From assembly GCA_030734395.1 (NCBI GenBank), contig JAUZTG010000029.1:1798001-1862000 (forward strand): 64,000 bases of DNA. The letters run 5' to 3'. The stretch is from Sarocladium kiliense (lineage: Eukaryota > Ascomycota > Sordariomycetes > Hypocreales > Sarocladiaceae). The stretch's first letter is position 1. Each line of letters starts with the position of its first letter. This document shows positions 47,430 through 57,616 of this stretch, piece after piece. The notes beneath the pieces are model-generated. The model saw only the letters and a list, made by a program, of their open reading frames with translations, was not told where the DNA came from and made no database searches. A program made the translations under genes and the position numbers.

Positions 47430-48137
47430 ATGTCGCATATCGAGACGCTTAAAGCCCGGCGAAGAGAGGACTACAAGTTCTTCTTAGACTATCGGACAAG
47501 ATGGTGAGTGAGCGATCTCAATTTATTTGTCTGGGGATGGCTCAAGTTTGACGCGAGGCGACAGGAGCGACAATGATGTGTACAACCATATGAACAACTC
47601 AATCTACAACTTCTTGTACGTCATGGCCTGGGCTGCATCACAAGTTCACATTTCTTCTGCAAGACAGCAAACTGTGTACAAAGAATGAAGACATTCTCTC
47701 GCACACGAGTGTTCACAATCACTGACATCGTTGAACGCAGAGTTGATTCCATCGTCAACGCTTACCTTGCCGAGACCGTGGGAAACGGCCAGCCACCACC
47801 TGAGCAGGCTCAAAGAGGCCTGGTCGTCAACACCCAGACCAACTACTTCAGATCCCTAGCGTACCCCGACGTGGCTGAGTTGGGCCTAAGGATCAACCAT
47901 CTGGGTTCATCCAGCGTGCGCTACGAGATCGGAATCTTCGCCAGAGGAGATCCACTGGTAAAGGCCGTCGGGGAATTGACGCACGTCTACGTCGATCGAG
48001 ACACGGGCCGACCAGCGTCTCAGGGAATGGACGAGTCGGTGAGAGCGGCGCTCAAGAGGATCCAGGTGTCGCCTGAGGAGAGGAGCGATAACGGTGGTGC
48101 GTCTATGCGAGCCACAAGGTTGAAACCTAAAATGTAG
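47430..48137 (+). CDS. Hotdog-fold thioesterase (4-hydroxybenzoyl-CoA thioesterase-like)
   Basis: Exons 47430-47503, 47565-47615 and 47741-48137; introns 61 and 125 nt; 173 aa from the chosen ATG. The joins give DYRTRW|SDNDVYNHMNNSIYNFL|VDSIVNAYL, the classic hotdog motif R-W-x-D-x-D-x-x-x-H-x-N-N with the catalytic Asp, followed by NTQTNYFRSLAYPDVAELGL and VRYEIGIFARGDPLVKAVGEL. These enzymes release free acids from acyl-CoA thioesters. The N-terminus is uncertain: 47430 gives MSHIETLKARR, and 47316 would add 38 residues. In the cluster it could recycle CoA or unload dead-end CoA esters; it could equally be an unrelated resident. Confidence 0.82.
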
Positions 48138-48203
48138 GCAAATTAGCTCTGATGGGCCTGGTTATACAAAACAAGTTTACCGAAGTCGGGAGCCGAACGG
48201 GGT

Positions 48204-48238
48204 CCAGTCCAGTCCAGTCCAGTCGAAACCAGTCCAGT
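48204..48238. repeat. CCAGT pentanucleotide tandem repeat
   Basis: Four exact copies (48204-48223), a CGAAA interruption, then two more copies. Lies in the thioesterase 3' flank and regulator 2 promoter. Confidence 0.9.
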
Positions 48239-48319
48239 CGAACACAAGTGGCATGTGGGTGCGGAGAAGACAGGAGATGGTGGAGTGCAGCTAGTAGGGA
48301 ATATAATTCCGCTTAAGAA

Positions 48320-48327
48320 TCCGGGGC
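48320..48327 (+). promoter_or_regulatory. Candidate cluster motif TCCGGGGC, copy 3
   Basis: 236 bases upstream of regulator 2; shares the 11-mer AATCCGGGGCC with copy 4. Confidence 0.3.
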
Positions 48328-48562
48328 CAGGCCTCCCCATGGGGCTGGGGTCTTGGTCCCTTCGCTCTTTGCGAGATAATAGAGGATCAGTTCAAATTGA
48401 TCTCTGACGTGGGCCTTGACGCTGATCTACTCTGTGCAGAAACGGATAGCTGGGGCTACAGCGAGCCTGTTCTGTTCTTGGGCTTATTGCGAGGCCTGGG
48501 CACACTGGCACGCTTGCCTGAGGGACTGCCACCCGGTCTGACTTGTGACCGTTGGGGTCACC

Positions 48563-51194
48563 ATGGATACTCCAAATGATACTCCAACATTTGCCCCGAT
48601 GCCCGCTTCAGCTTCAGCTTCATCAGATGCCTTGCGCAAGAAGGCAAACAGCAGGAGAGCAACCAAGGCCTGTCTGAAATGCAGACGTCGCAAAGTCCGC
48701 TGCGATGTCACTCGAACTGGAGGGCCATGTACCAACTGCCGCTTGGATGACGCGCCCTGCGAGGTCGCATCCAGGGCACCTAGGAAGTGAGTCCAGATTT
48801 GAACAACAGGCACTATACAGTGAGCTGACAATGCAAGATTCGAGATCGACCTGGTGCCTGCATCTCCGTCCACACAGTTCACGCCGATGACAGCTCCGCC
48901 TCGTGATCGCGATAGCCACTTGAGACTCGACGAACACAGCTCAGCCCCAAGAGACGATGAGACGACACCACAGCAACTCGACTTCCTCCCTGATCACGAC
49001 AACCCAAACCCAGTGATCGATCCTGCGGCCTTGATGATGGACACGGGAATGGATGAAGTCCACTACGCCTCCTCCTCGTCATCAGGTTCCCACGGCTTCC
49101 AACTGCTGGACTTGATCGAAGACATGGACACCCATCACCCACTGACTACCACATCTGCCGACCCAGGCTGGACCGATTGGGCGTCTATATGCAACGGCGG
49201 TATGGTAGAGGACCGAGTATTTCTCGACTTCCGGGGCTGTTTCATGGTTCCTGCACGACCCATCCTCAACGAGTTCATCAACACATACTTCTCATATATT
49301 CACCCTCTACTTCCAATGATTGGAAGAGACTCCGGTTTTGGGCAGCTGCTGGCGAGAGATGGCCAACGGAGCAGCTTAGAGTTCCCGTCATCTGGGTGGG
49401 TGTCGGGCTTGCTTCTGCAGTCTATACTTTTCGCGGCCTGTCCTGTACGATCCTTTCCGCTCCGCTCTTGTTTCTTGTGTCCTGAAAACTGACTGAGTTT
49501 CACGCAGTACGTGTCGGAGGATGCCATCAAAGCTCTTGGGTACTCGAGTCACTCAGCAGCGAAGCAATCCTTCTATGAACGAGCAAGGGTGAGCTTAAAC
49601 ACAGACTGACATTGCCGAGCAATGCTAATAGGAGCTTGTGATGTATAGCTTCTTTTCGACTTCGACACTGAGCTCGACCATGTGACGGTCGCTCAATCCG
49701 CTCTTCTCCTCACCTACTGGCATCCAAACCCGAGCATCAACAGCAAGCAGCATGTCAACACCGCATGGCTGCGCATCGCCATAGAGCATGCTCGGGCCGC
49801 TGGAGCCGATAAGGCGTCTCAAAGCGAGCTAGACACGAAGCCTGGTGCCCCCAAAGCCAAAGTGAATGGTAAGAATAAGGATACACTGCGACGTCTTTGG
49901 TGGTGCTGCATTATACGCGATCGGATCATGCCACTCTGTACCCGCAGAGCAATTCAGATCACCGATGCAAACTTCGACTTCAAGTCTCACGCTCCTCTGA
50001 GTATAGAAGAGCTTGCCGATGATACAGGCGCATCAAAGGTCCATGATGCGGTGACCAGGCGTTCATTGGCGACCATCTTTGTTTCACTTGCCGAGCTCTG
50101 TTTGGTCTTGACGGAGGTTTGTAGCCTTATCTACCCGGCCGAGACCATGGAGATCCTGGCCAGTCGCGTGTCACAAGAGGCGTTGCTATCTCGCCATCGT
50201 CTGGCTCAGTCACGGTTGAGCGAGTGGTCGCAAAAGGCTGGTAAGGACCTGGCTCGTGTCCTTGACGCAGCTGAAGCGGAGAGGGCTCGCGGCTCAGATC
50301 AGGCCACTCACGTTATCCTTCAAGCCAACTTGCTACGGATCTACTATCAGTAAGTAGCCAAGCCTCCTGTCATGTTTTCGGAGTTGGACTTGTGCTGATT
50401 GCTCTTCCTCCAGCGCGACTGTGGTAGCCCTGAGCAACTTCAAACTCCAACTAGCTACCAGGGCCATAGTCGACCGCCCATTGATCACGAATACCTCTTG
50501 GGAACTATGCAGTTCTGCTGTAGCCATTGTCAACTCAATGCAGAGACTTCTGGAGCTCAGAGTCGCAAATCGGTTACCCAGCAGCGTGGTCGCTTGTATT
50601 GCTCTGCCCTTTGCGCTTCACATCATGGCCGTCAAGCACTACGATTCGCTTTATCGAGACTATCCAAGGTTTTCGAAGGCTTGGAAAGCTTCTGGGAGCC
50701 GCCTCTCAACACTGATGGAGACCATGAAAGAGTGTAATGCGAAGTATGAAGGCGTGGAATGGATCTCTGAGGTGACATTGGCCGCATTACCTGGTCTGGA
50801 AGCTCCAGCAGGCTCACCAGATACTCAAAGCTCCAGACCAGGGGCTTCGGAGGAAGCTAGCGATGATACAGTCTCGAGCGAGGAGACTGTCAACTACCTC
50901 AAAGACCTCATAACGCAAAATCCGCTGGTCTATGTCCGGCTTTCGATGACACTGGACCTCGGGTTGAGATTGGACAGAATGCCCCAAGCAAGCGACTTTC
51001 CTCAGCACTTGCAGCACAAGCTGTTTCCAGGGCGCAGCAGCTTGTACCAAACTCCGCTCGAAGCTCCGTTCAGTGGCACTTCAGCACCCTCAGTATCTAC
51101 GGAAGCTGATATGGCGCGAGACAGGTTGATCAGTGGCTGGGTCGAGAATGATCGGTCCCTTTTCTATCTTCATGAGATTGGTTTGGCTCCTTAG
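48563..51194 (+). CDS. Zn2Cys6 transcription factor (regulator 2)
   Basis: Exons 48563-48786, 48838-49444, 49508-49588, 49649-50349 and 50414-51194; 797 aa. The zinc cluster lies at residues 37-66 (C-x2-C-x6-C-x8-C-x2-C-x6-C; KACLKCRRRKVRC). A disordered acidic stretch follows, then the fungal_trans domain: PILNEFINTYFSYIHPLLPM, then SILFAACP|YVSEDAIKALGY, ERAR|LLFDFDTELDHVTV, LRRLWWCCIIRDRIM and YYH|ATVVALSNFKLQ. All four introns (51-64 nt) restore conserved text. The overall form is close to cutinase transcription factor 1-type proteins, but substrate class cannot be inferred from that alone. It lies in the cluster immediately upstream of the lactonase-like gene and may be a second specific regulator. 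Confidence 0.88.
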
Positions 51195-51722
51195 ATGCGT
51201 GGCGTTACATGGTTCTGTTGGGTTAGAGCAGAAATACTTGGGACTGGGCAGACGGCAATTTGGGGGACCACGGAGCAAGCATTGGAAGCCGTAACGGAGG
51301 ATGAATAATGATACTCAAATTTAATGGACATGATGAAATCAATTGCTCTCAAACATACTTGTCCTTCCTTACGTGAGGTTGAGGAGCTCACACTGAGACT
51401 CTGCGTGGCGTGTAGTTGGCGTTCTTCTTCTGGAGCGAGCCGGGAACTACTTCCGTTGAGTTCCCCCACATGGCCAACGCGAGGAGATTTGGAGATTTCG
51501 GAACCATGGCACGAATCGAAACTGGCTAGCTAGACTATCATAAGAGTGAGTGGATAAATCCGGGGCCTAGGATCGTCGACAACATGCTTGACTACTCATC
51601 AACGCCGCTTCTCACTCACAGCCCCCAGTCTGGTCTTGTGCAAGCAAACCCAAGCTGTTTCATACATCATCTGCTCCTTAACAGCGTTGAGATATCCCAA
51701 GCCTTGCTGCTTTATTCCAACA
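51195..51722. promoter_or_regulatory. Promoter region of the lactonase-like hydrolase
   Basis: No gene seen. Carries TCCGGGGC at 51559. An open frame extends the hydrolase upstream to 51588 without a plausible ATG. Confidence 0.45.
51559..51566 (+). promoter_or_regulatory. Candidate cluster motif TCCGGGGC, copy 4
   Basis: 157 bases upstream of the hydrolase start, within AAATCCGGGGCCTAGG. Confidence 0.3.
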
Positions 51723-52922
51723 ATGGCGCCTGAAACAAACGGACAACCCAAGAAAGCATTCCACATCCCTGCCTCGCGATCATGTTGCTCCGTGTCCATG
51801 ATCGACACAACGTGCAACCTCACCGTGCCAGCTGATACTCTCGTCGAACCCGTCATACCAGGCCATGAGCTTATGAACTTCCCAACAGCCGCTTTTCTCA
51901 TCACTCATGCTACATCTGGTCGAAAGCTGCTTTTCGACTTGGGGTGCCAGAAAGATTTCTGGAACCTGCCGCCTCCTATTGCGTCTGTCATCGACGCAAA
52001 AGTTCCAGGCATCAGAGTTGACAAGAACTTATCCGAAGTCCTTCTAGAGGGAGGAACAGAACTGCAAAGTATTGAAGCAGCTGTTATTAGCCATCATCAT
52101 TATGATCACACTGGAGACCCGAGTACATTCCCGTCATCCATGGAGCTCCTCGTGGGTCCTCACTTTACAGACATGTTCTTGCCTGGATATCCTACAGTAG
52201 ATTCATCTCCTCTTTTCGAGAAGGCATTCTCCGGTCGCAAGATCACAGAGCTGGACTTCTCAGCCGGCCTCACTGTGGCCGGGTATCCAGCGGTTGACTA
52301 CTTCCGAGACGGCAGCTTTTACATTCTCAACACTCCTGGACACGCCATCGGACACATCTCTGGACTTGTACGCACAACGGCGGATACATTCATCTTCCTC
52401 GGCGCGGACATCTGTCACTTCGGAGGTTCATTTCGTCCGACCTCTCAGTTACCAATGCCAGACCACGTCACTCCATCGGACCTATGTCGGGACGAAGCCG
52501 AAGCGGCGTCGCAAACCATAGACACGTCTCGCTTTCTTTGCCTGCATCCCAGACACGGCACGAAAGAGTCCAAAACAACGCCCTTCTACGAGCCCTGCAG
52601 TCGCGAAGACTCATGGTACGTTGACCCGCCCCAAGCTCAGGCGAGTATCGGCAAGCTACAGCTTGTGGACGCGGATGACCGGATCCTCGTGCTGATTGCG
52701 CATGATCCTGCTGCGATGAGATCACTTCCTTTATATCCCTCAGGAACCTTGGACTCATGGTACGAGCAAGGATGGAAAGAGAAACTGAGATGGTCATTTC
52801 TTGATGAATTACCTGAGGAGAAGGGAAGGCCGCGGCCTTACTTGGTGGAGGGGACATATATGCACGGGAGATTGGTGAAGAAGCTGGATGGGACCAAAGT
52901 CAAACATAGCGAGGAATTTTAG
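51723..52922 (+). CDS. Metallo-beta-lactamase-fold hydrolase, lactonase-like
   Basis: One exon, 399 aa. The zinc-binding H-x-H-x-D-H motif is SHHHYDHTGD at residues 124-129. Further ligands expected of the fold are seen in order: His in TPGHAIGHISG, Asp in FLGADICHFGG and His in CLHPRHG. The second of these resembles the TPGHTPGH segment of quorum-quenching N-acyl homoserine lactone lactonases, so ring-opening hydrolysis of a lactone is a reasonable reading. Other members of the superfamily cleave thioesters or act in natural product pathways, so the assignment is not proven. No signal peptide is visible; a cytosolic enzyme is likely. Start ATG 51723 (CAATGG) precedes MAPETNGQPKK. In the cluster it would open the lactone made by the Baeyer-Villiger monooxygenase. 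Confidence 0.85.
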   Translation: MAPETNGQPKKAFHIPASRSCCSVSMIDTTCNLTVPADTLVEPVIPGHELMNFPTAAFLITHATSGRKLLFDLGCQKDFWNLPPPIASVIDAKVPGIRVDKNLSEVLLEGGTELQSIEAAVISHHHYDHTGDPSTFPSSMELLVGPHFTDMFLPGYPTVDSSPLFEKAFSGRKITELDFSAGLTVAGYPAVDYFRDGSFYILNTPGHAIGHISGLVRTTADTFIFLGADICHFGGSFRPTSQLPMPDHVTPSDLCRDEAEAASQTIDTSRFLCLHPRHGTKESKTTPFYEPCSREDSWYVDPPQAQASIGKLQLVDADDRILVLIAHDPAAMRSLPLYPSGTLDSWYEQGWKEKLRWSFLDELPEEKGRPRPYLVEGTYMHGRLVKKLDGTKVKHSEEF

Positions 52923-53093
52923 ATGTATTGATATGAATCTACTCCGTGTGCTCTGTTTTCCTGGTGCCTTAAAGCATCTTGTCCGTAACTGGAGTAAGGG
53001 CACACATGATCAGACATGGCAGCCGAGAATGACATGGTTCCTAGAGGTCTGACATGTTCTCATCCTGTTGAGAGAGTAAAATAATTTATTGGA

Positions 53094-54923
53094 CTATAGC
53101 TTAGCTCTAGCGGGCTCGTCCCTCACAATGACATTGCCCGAGGTCTTTGGAGTGTCCCTGAGCTTCCGCCTGAGAATCTTGCCCGCAGCGCTCTTCGGGA
53201 TACTCTCAACAGTTTCCACCTCCCGAACCCATTTATGTCTTGCCTTGTTCGCCTTGACATGCTCTATCAAGTTTCTGGCCACCGCCTCCATCTCTGATGT
53301 AGACTTCTGCCCACTCTTGAGCACAACGAAAGCCTTGGGCCTTTCTCCAGCTCTCTCATCGGCTATGCCACAGACTGCAACGTCACTCACACCTGGGTGG
53401 CCAAGCAGGAGGTTTTCAAGCTCTGCGGGAGCGACTCCAATGCCTTTGACTTTGATCATCTCCTTCATTCTGTCCGTGATTCGTAGCATGCCCTCTTCGT
53501 CAATCTTCCCGATGTCGCCTGTGCGAAGGAATCCATCTGAGCGAAAGGTCTCAGCGGTCGCTTTGGGATTATCAAGGTAGCCCATCGCTATCTGAGGTCC
53601 TCTTGCCCATATCTCGCCGGCCGCTCCGGCTGCACAATCTTCGCCTGTATCTGGGTTCACGATACGGACCTCAGTCGATGCGACGACCAGGCCAACCCTG
53701 TCAGCGTAGCGGTAGGCGTAGTGAGATGGTGGATGTGAGGTAATGGCAGAACATGACTCAGTCATCCCGTAGCCTTGTTTGAAGCCTGTGCCGGGGAACT
53801 GCTTTTCAAGGAGGTCGAGAACCTCACGCGATATTGGTGCAGCTCCAGAAGAGAATCTCTTGACATGTGCAAGGTCATATTTGGCCACGACCTCTGGCTC
53901 GCGCACCATGCGGATGAGGATAGGTGGCACAATAAGCATCTCAGCAATCTTGTGCCTGGACACTGTCTCCAACATGCCGTCCAGCGTGAATTTCGAGAGG
54001 ATGTAGACATTTGCATTGAGAAGGATTGGGAGGTGCAGCTGATGCACGATACCGGTGATATGGTAGAACGGCAGTGCGGCGAGAATCCGGCGATGATCAG
54101 ATGGTGTGATTTGCTGTATTTGGAGGCATTGGGCCATGATGTTGCCGTGAGAGATCATTATGGCCTTGGGCAAGCCGGTCGTACCGCTACTGAAGCATAA
54201 CAGGGCGCATACTTCGGCCGCGGTCTTAGCGACCGGAATTTGATATGCTGGGACTTGTCCCGCCTGCCCATAAGCCTCTCCATGACGGATAAGACTTTGT
54301 ACCGTCAATTCTGAGCCTGGCTTTGCTGTACTCTTGCTTCCGCCATTAAGAAGAACCACGTTGCTCTTGGGGATACCAGCCTTCAATGCCGCCCTTGTTG
54401 CTTTATCCTTGAGATCATCTGTAGTGAAGACAAACCGGGCCTTGCTAAGTTGCAAGCTGTAGGCCAGTTCATCCACGGTGTAATCGGGAGATACGCCACA
54501 TGCAATTGCGCCAATGCGGACGGCCGCAAGTGTAATGACGGGATACCAAATAGAATTCCTGCTGAAGACCGAGATGACTTGACCTTGCGAGAGACCATGT
54601 GCTCGAGACAATGCTGTAGAAAGATGTGTCGTGTGCGCCTTCAGGTCAGCATAGCTAACGTGCTCCGCTGTGGTAGCATCGGTGAAGCCTTGGATCTGGT
54701 TGGCGGGAGCTTGGGCCAAGCAAGAGTGAGGCGAATCAAACAGCCAGGCCCAGAGGGTGAGATTCTCGGGAACTGTGAATTAAGCTGTTAGCATGCACTT
54801 CATCGACATGGAGAAGGTTGGATGAGGGGTTTGCTTGGGATGAAGGTGGTGAGAGAAGCAATGCGCCTCGGGCTCACAACTGGACTTACCCCGAATATCG
54901 GGAAGATGAGACTTGTACAGCAT
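53094..54923 (-). CDS. AMP-forming acyl-CoA ligase (4-coumarate-CoA ligase-like), peroxisomal signal
   Basis: Minus-strand exons 54923-54890 and 54772-53094, 117-nt intron, 570 aa. The short first exon (MLYKSHLPDIRG/V) joins PENLTLWAWLFDSP, typical for 4CL-like fungal enzymes. The ATP/AMP signature FSSGTTGLPKAIMISHGN is intact, followed by YGMTESCS, FLRTGDIGKIDEEGM and the hinge MIKVKGIGVAPAELE. The catalytic Lys near the C-terminus is in PKSAAGKILRR. The protein ends in AKL, a PTS1-type tripeptide, so import into peroxisomes is expected. Family members adenylate a carboxylic acid and transfer it to CoA. In the cluster it could activate the acid end product for beta-oxidation. It is transcribed divergently from the zinc alcohol dehydrogenase, sharing a 696-bp promoter. 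Confidence 0.9.
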
Positions 54924-55619
54924 TCTTCCTATCTTGTCGTCTTCAGTTGTCCCTCTCCCTTCATTTACTAGTCCTTCTCAGCAACTCTGGCTGTATGTCC
55001 TACGCATCCGGGACCGTTCGGGCAAACAGCAGTAGACAAAATCAGAACCTGAGGTCTCAGCCAGCCGCTGCTATCCTCAAGTCCATCCTCAAAAGAGGAA
55101 GCCCGACTTTTTGTCGTTGGATTCAAGGGCATACGGGAAATCTGCATCGGGGCACCGTCTACGGAGGCGATTTCCGTCGCCGTCGGCCGAGGTAACTTTG
55201 CCGACTTACACGTACCAGACCGCCGTCGCAGACGAGACCCCGCATCGCATCGTATAGCCAGCTAGCAGCGCATTGTGACCGCATCAACGCAGCGCCTGTC
55301 CCTCGACACTCCCTCCCCCACTGACCTTTTCACGTTGAAAGAGTCGGGGACATTGAACGCCGTCTTGGTACCTGGTCGTAGTTCCCGGTGATCGCCCAGG
55401 GGACCGCCCGACTTAGCTCGGCACGATTCTCCAGTGCTAGCTCCCTCGCTCCGGCATCCCCAATACGTACTGCACTGTACGTCCAAGAGCTCGGCTGCTC
55501 CCTCCAGAGCTTGCATCGAGGAACAACCACTCCGACCTCCATTAAACCATCTGTCATCATTTCTTTAGAGTCTGAGATCTGAATCTGTTTGACCTGTCTC
55601 ACTACGCAAGCTTGCAATC
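54924..55619. promoter_or_regulatory. Divergent promoter shared by acyl-CoA ligase and zinc ADH
   Basis: No gene seen. Contains a CGG-N9-CCG arrangement (cggaggcgatttccg, about 55155-55190), a form bound by some Zn2Cys6 dimers, and TCCGGGAC at 55007, one mismatch from the cluster motif. Confidence 0.4.
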
Positions 55620-56968
55620 ATGGCCGACACTATGAAAGCCGTGGTCTTCAAGGATGTTAGGAAGGTTGCCCTTGAGGATCGGCCCATGCCGGTCATCCAA
55701 GATCCCAAGGACATCATCGTCAAAGTTCAGTACACTGCACTATGCGGCAGGTGAGTCTCAAGCCTCTTTTGTCTATCTGCAAGCTCAAGCAATGGCATCT
55801 GAAGGTGGTTTTGAACATGCACTAAAGTCGCCTCTCTCACAGTGAGCTCCATGTCTTCCGCGGCCACCAACCCTCAGCAACCGGCTTCATCATGGGCCAC
55901 GAATTCACCGGCACAGTCCACTCCGTCGGCTCTTCCGTCAGCACCGTCGCCGTAGGCGATACCATCGTCAGTCCCTTCACAGTCAGCTGCGGCGAATGCT
56001 TCTACTGCCGCCAAGGCTTCTCCTCTCGCTGCGAAAAGTGCCTGCTCTTCGGCACACCCCTCCTCGATGGAGCCCAAGCAGAATACATCAGAGTCCCGCT
56101 CGCCGACTCGACCGTCCTGAAGCTTCCCAAGGGCGTCCGCGATCCCAGACTCAGCGTGCTCATGGCCGACATCCTCCCCACAGGCTACTTTGCCGCCGAG
56201 CGAGCCTTGAACATCCCGCGAGCTATCGGAGCTACTGGGTCAGGCCCACGAGACAGCTCACAAGACGTTGTGGTTCTGATCGGCTGTGGTCCAGTTGGCC
56301 TTTGCGCCTTGATTGCAGCATCGGAACACAAGCCCAAGGCGCTTCTGGCAGTCGATGGCGTCCAGGAACGCCTGGACAAGGCGAAGGAGCTGGGTGCGGA
56401 ACCTTGGAACTATTTGACGGACCGAGAGGGACTAGAAGCACGAGTCAAGGAGCTTACAGAGGGTAGAGGAGCAGATGCAATTATCGAGGTTGTCGGCCAC
56501 AGCTCAGCCCTCGACATGGGCTTCAAACTACTAAGACCTTGGGGCGTCATCTCCAGTGTCGGAGTACACAACGGCGAGATCCCTTGGACAGGAAACCAAG
56601 CTTACGGCAAGAACCTGACTGTCAAGATGGGCAGGTGTCCAGTTCGAAGTGCGTCTTCCCCGACGCTCTCCCTGGCTATAAGTGGTGTACTGACCTTACT
56701 GTGCACTTGCAGGCATGTTTCCCCAAGCTCTGGAACTTCTGGAGAAGCGACAAGATGATCTGGCGTAAGTCACCAATCCCTCCGATGCCGGTGCTCTGGT
56801 TCACTACTGTGGATTTTCCGGGGTATGTATAGTTCGAAATTAGTCCGCTAACCAGGCCGTTGTAGCTTCATGGTGGATACCATTATGCCTTTGAGTAAAG
56901 CAGTTGAGGGCTACAAGTTGTTTGACGAGATGAAGGCTCTCAAGGTCATTTTCGATGCCCAGCAATAA
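55620..56968 (+). CDS. Zinc-dependent alcohol dehydrogenase (MDR family)
   Basis: Exons 55620-55750, 55843-56648, 56713-56764 and 56866-56968; introns 92, 64 and 101 nt; 363 aa. Catalytic zinc residues: Cys42 (ALCG|SELHVFRGH, across the first intron) and His63-Glu64 (MGHEF). Structural zinc: Cys93, 96, 99 and 107 in the spacing C-x2-C-x2-C-x7-C. The NAD-binding motif is VVLIGCGPVGLCA. The two short 3' exons restore RS|MFPQALELLEKRQDDLA|FMVDTIMPLSKAVEGY, the family's C-terminal segment; without them the protein appears truncated at about residue 315. It oxidises primary or secondary alcohols. In the proposed pathway it would convert the omega-hydroxy acid from lactone opening into the semialdehyde. 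The exact substrate is unknown. Confidence 0.9.
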
Positions 56969-57616
56969 CAGTTGAATAATAAAAACGAAAGATCCTTTCG
57001 CAGACATTGGGACATCACTGGCCCTGCACCATGTGTTCTCAATGTACAGTAATAAACATACCTTAGCTTGTAACTAACTAAGGCAGCCTAGAGAGCCATC
57101 CCTTCAGACAGTGGGCCTTTTGCTTGAAGATAATTAGCCTTCAATACAACCAGTGGCCGTATCTCGCGGTAATAAACTCGGGGTTCCTCAGCATTCGGGA
57201 TTCTAGAGACAAGCTCCTCTACAGCCCGTAAAAACTACGCTAAATCAGGGACCCGATCGGGATTCCTCGGTCTGCAAACGCCTCCTTTGCTGAATCTGGT
57301 CAGCCGAGCCGAGGCCTGTGGGAATCCCGTCCTGCAAGTACCTCCTCATTAGACCTAGGCCTACATTTTGAGAGAGGCGCTGGGCCATTACGTTAGAGCT
57401 TGCAACAGCAGATGGCCCAGTCGCACGATTCGCTACTTTGTCCCTTGTTGGATGGAGAACCCCCTCAATTCGGCAAGTATATAGGCCAGGCGGCGTAGTG
57501 GCCGCAACCGCAGTCAACAGGAGCAAGATGAAGGAATGATATGAATACAGTAGCGTAGCCAGATTCTTGTTTCAATCCTGTATGCCCCCTCCTTGTAAAC
57601 TGAGACAACCCTGAAG
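56969..57616. other. Intergenic: ADH 3' flank and SSADH-like promoter
   Basis: No gene. Holds an inverted pair of GGAATCCCG sites and a decayed direct repeat spaced 60 bases apart. Confidence 0.5.
57258..57346. repeat. Inverted 9-mer pair plus 60-bp-spaced direct repeat
   Basis: CGGGATTCC at 57258-57266 is the reverse complement of GGAATCCCG at 57321-57329. TGCAAACGCCTCCT at 57273 and TGCAAGTACCTCCT at 57333 are direct copies with three mismatches, exactly 60 bases apart. About 270-360 bases upstream of the aldehyde dehydrogenase start. Confidence 0.6.

Larger units (their letters stand above)
48138..48562. other. Intergenic with pentanucleotide repeat and candidate motif
   Basis: Contains the CCAGT repeat and TCCGGGGC at 48320; otherwise nothing recognised. 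Confidence 0.5.

Noticed and set aside
48204..48238. CCAGT repeat as a CRISPR-like or att-like array
   Set aside because: It is a simple pentanucleotide microsatellite without spacers, in a eukaryotic genome.
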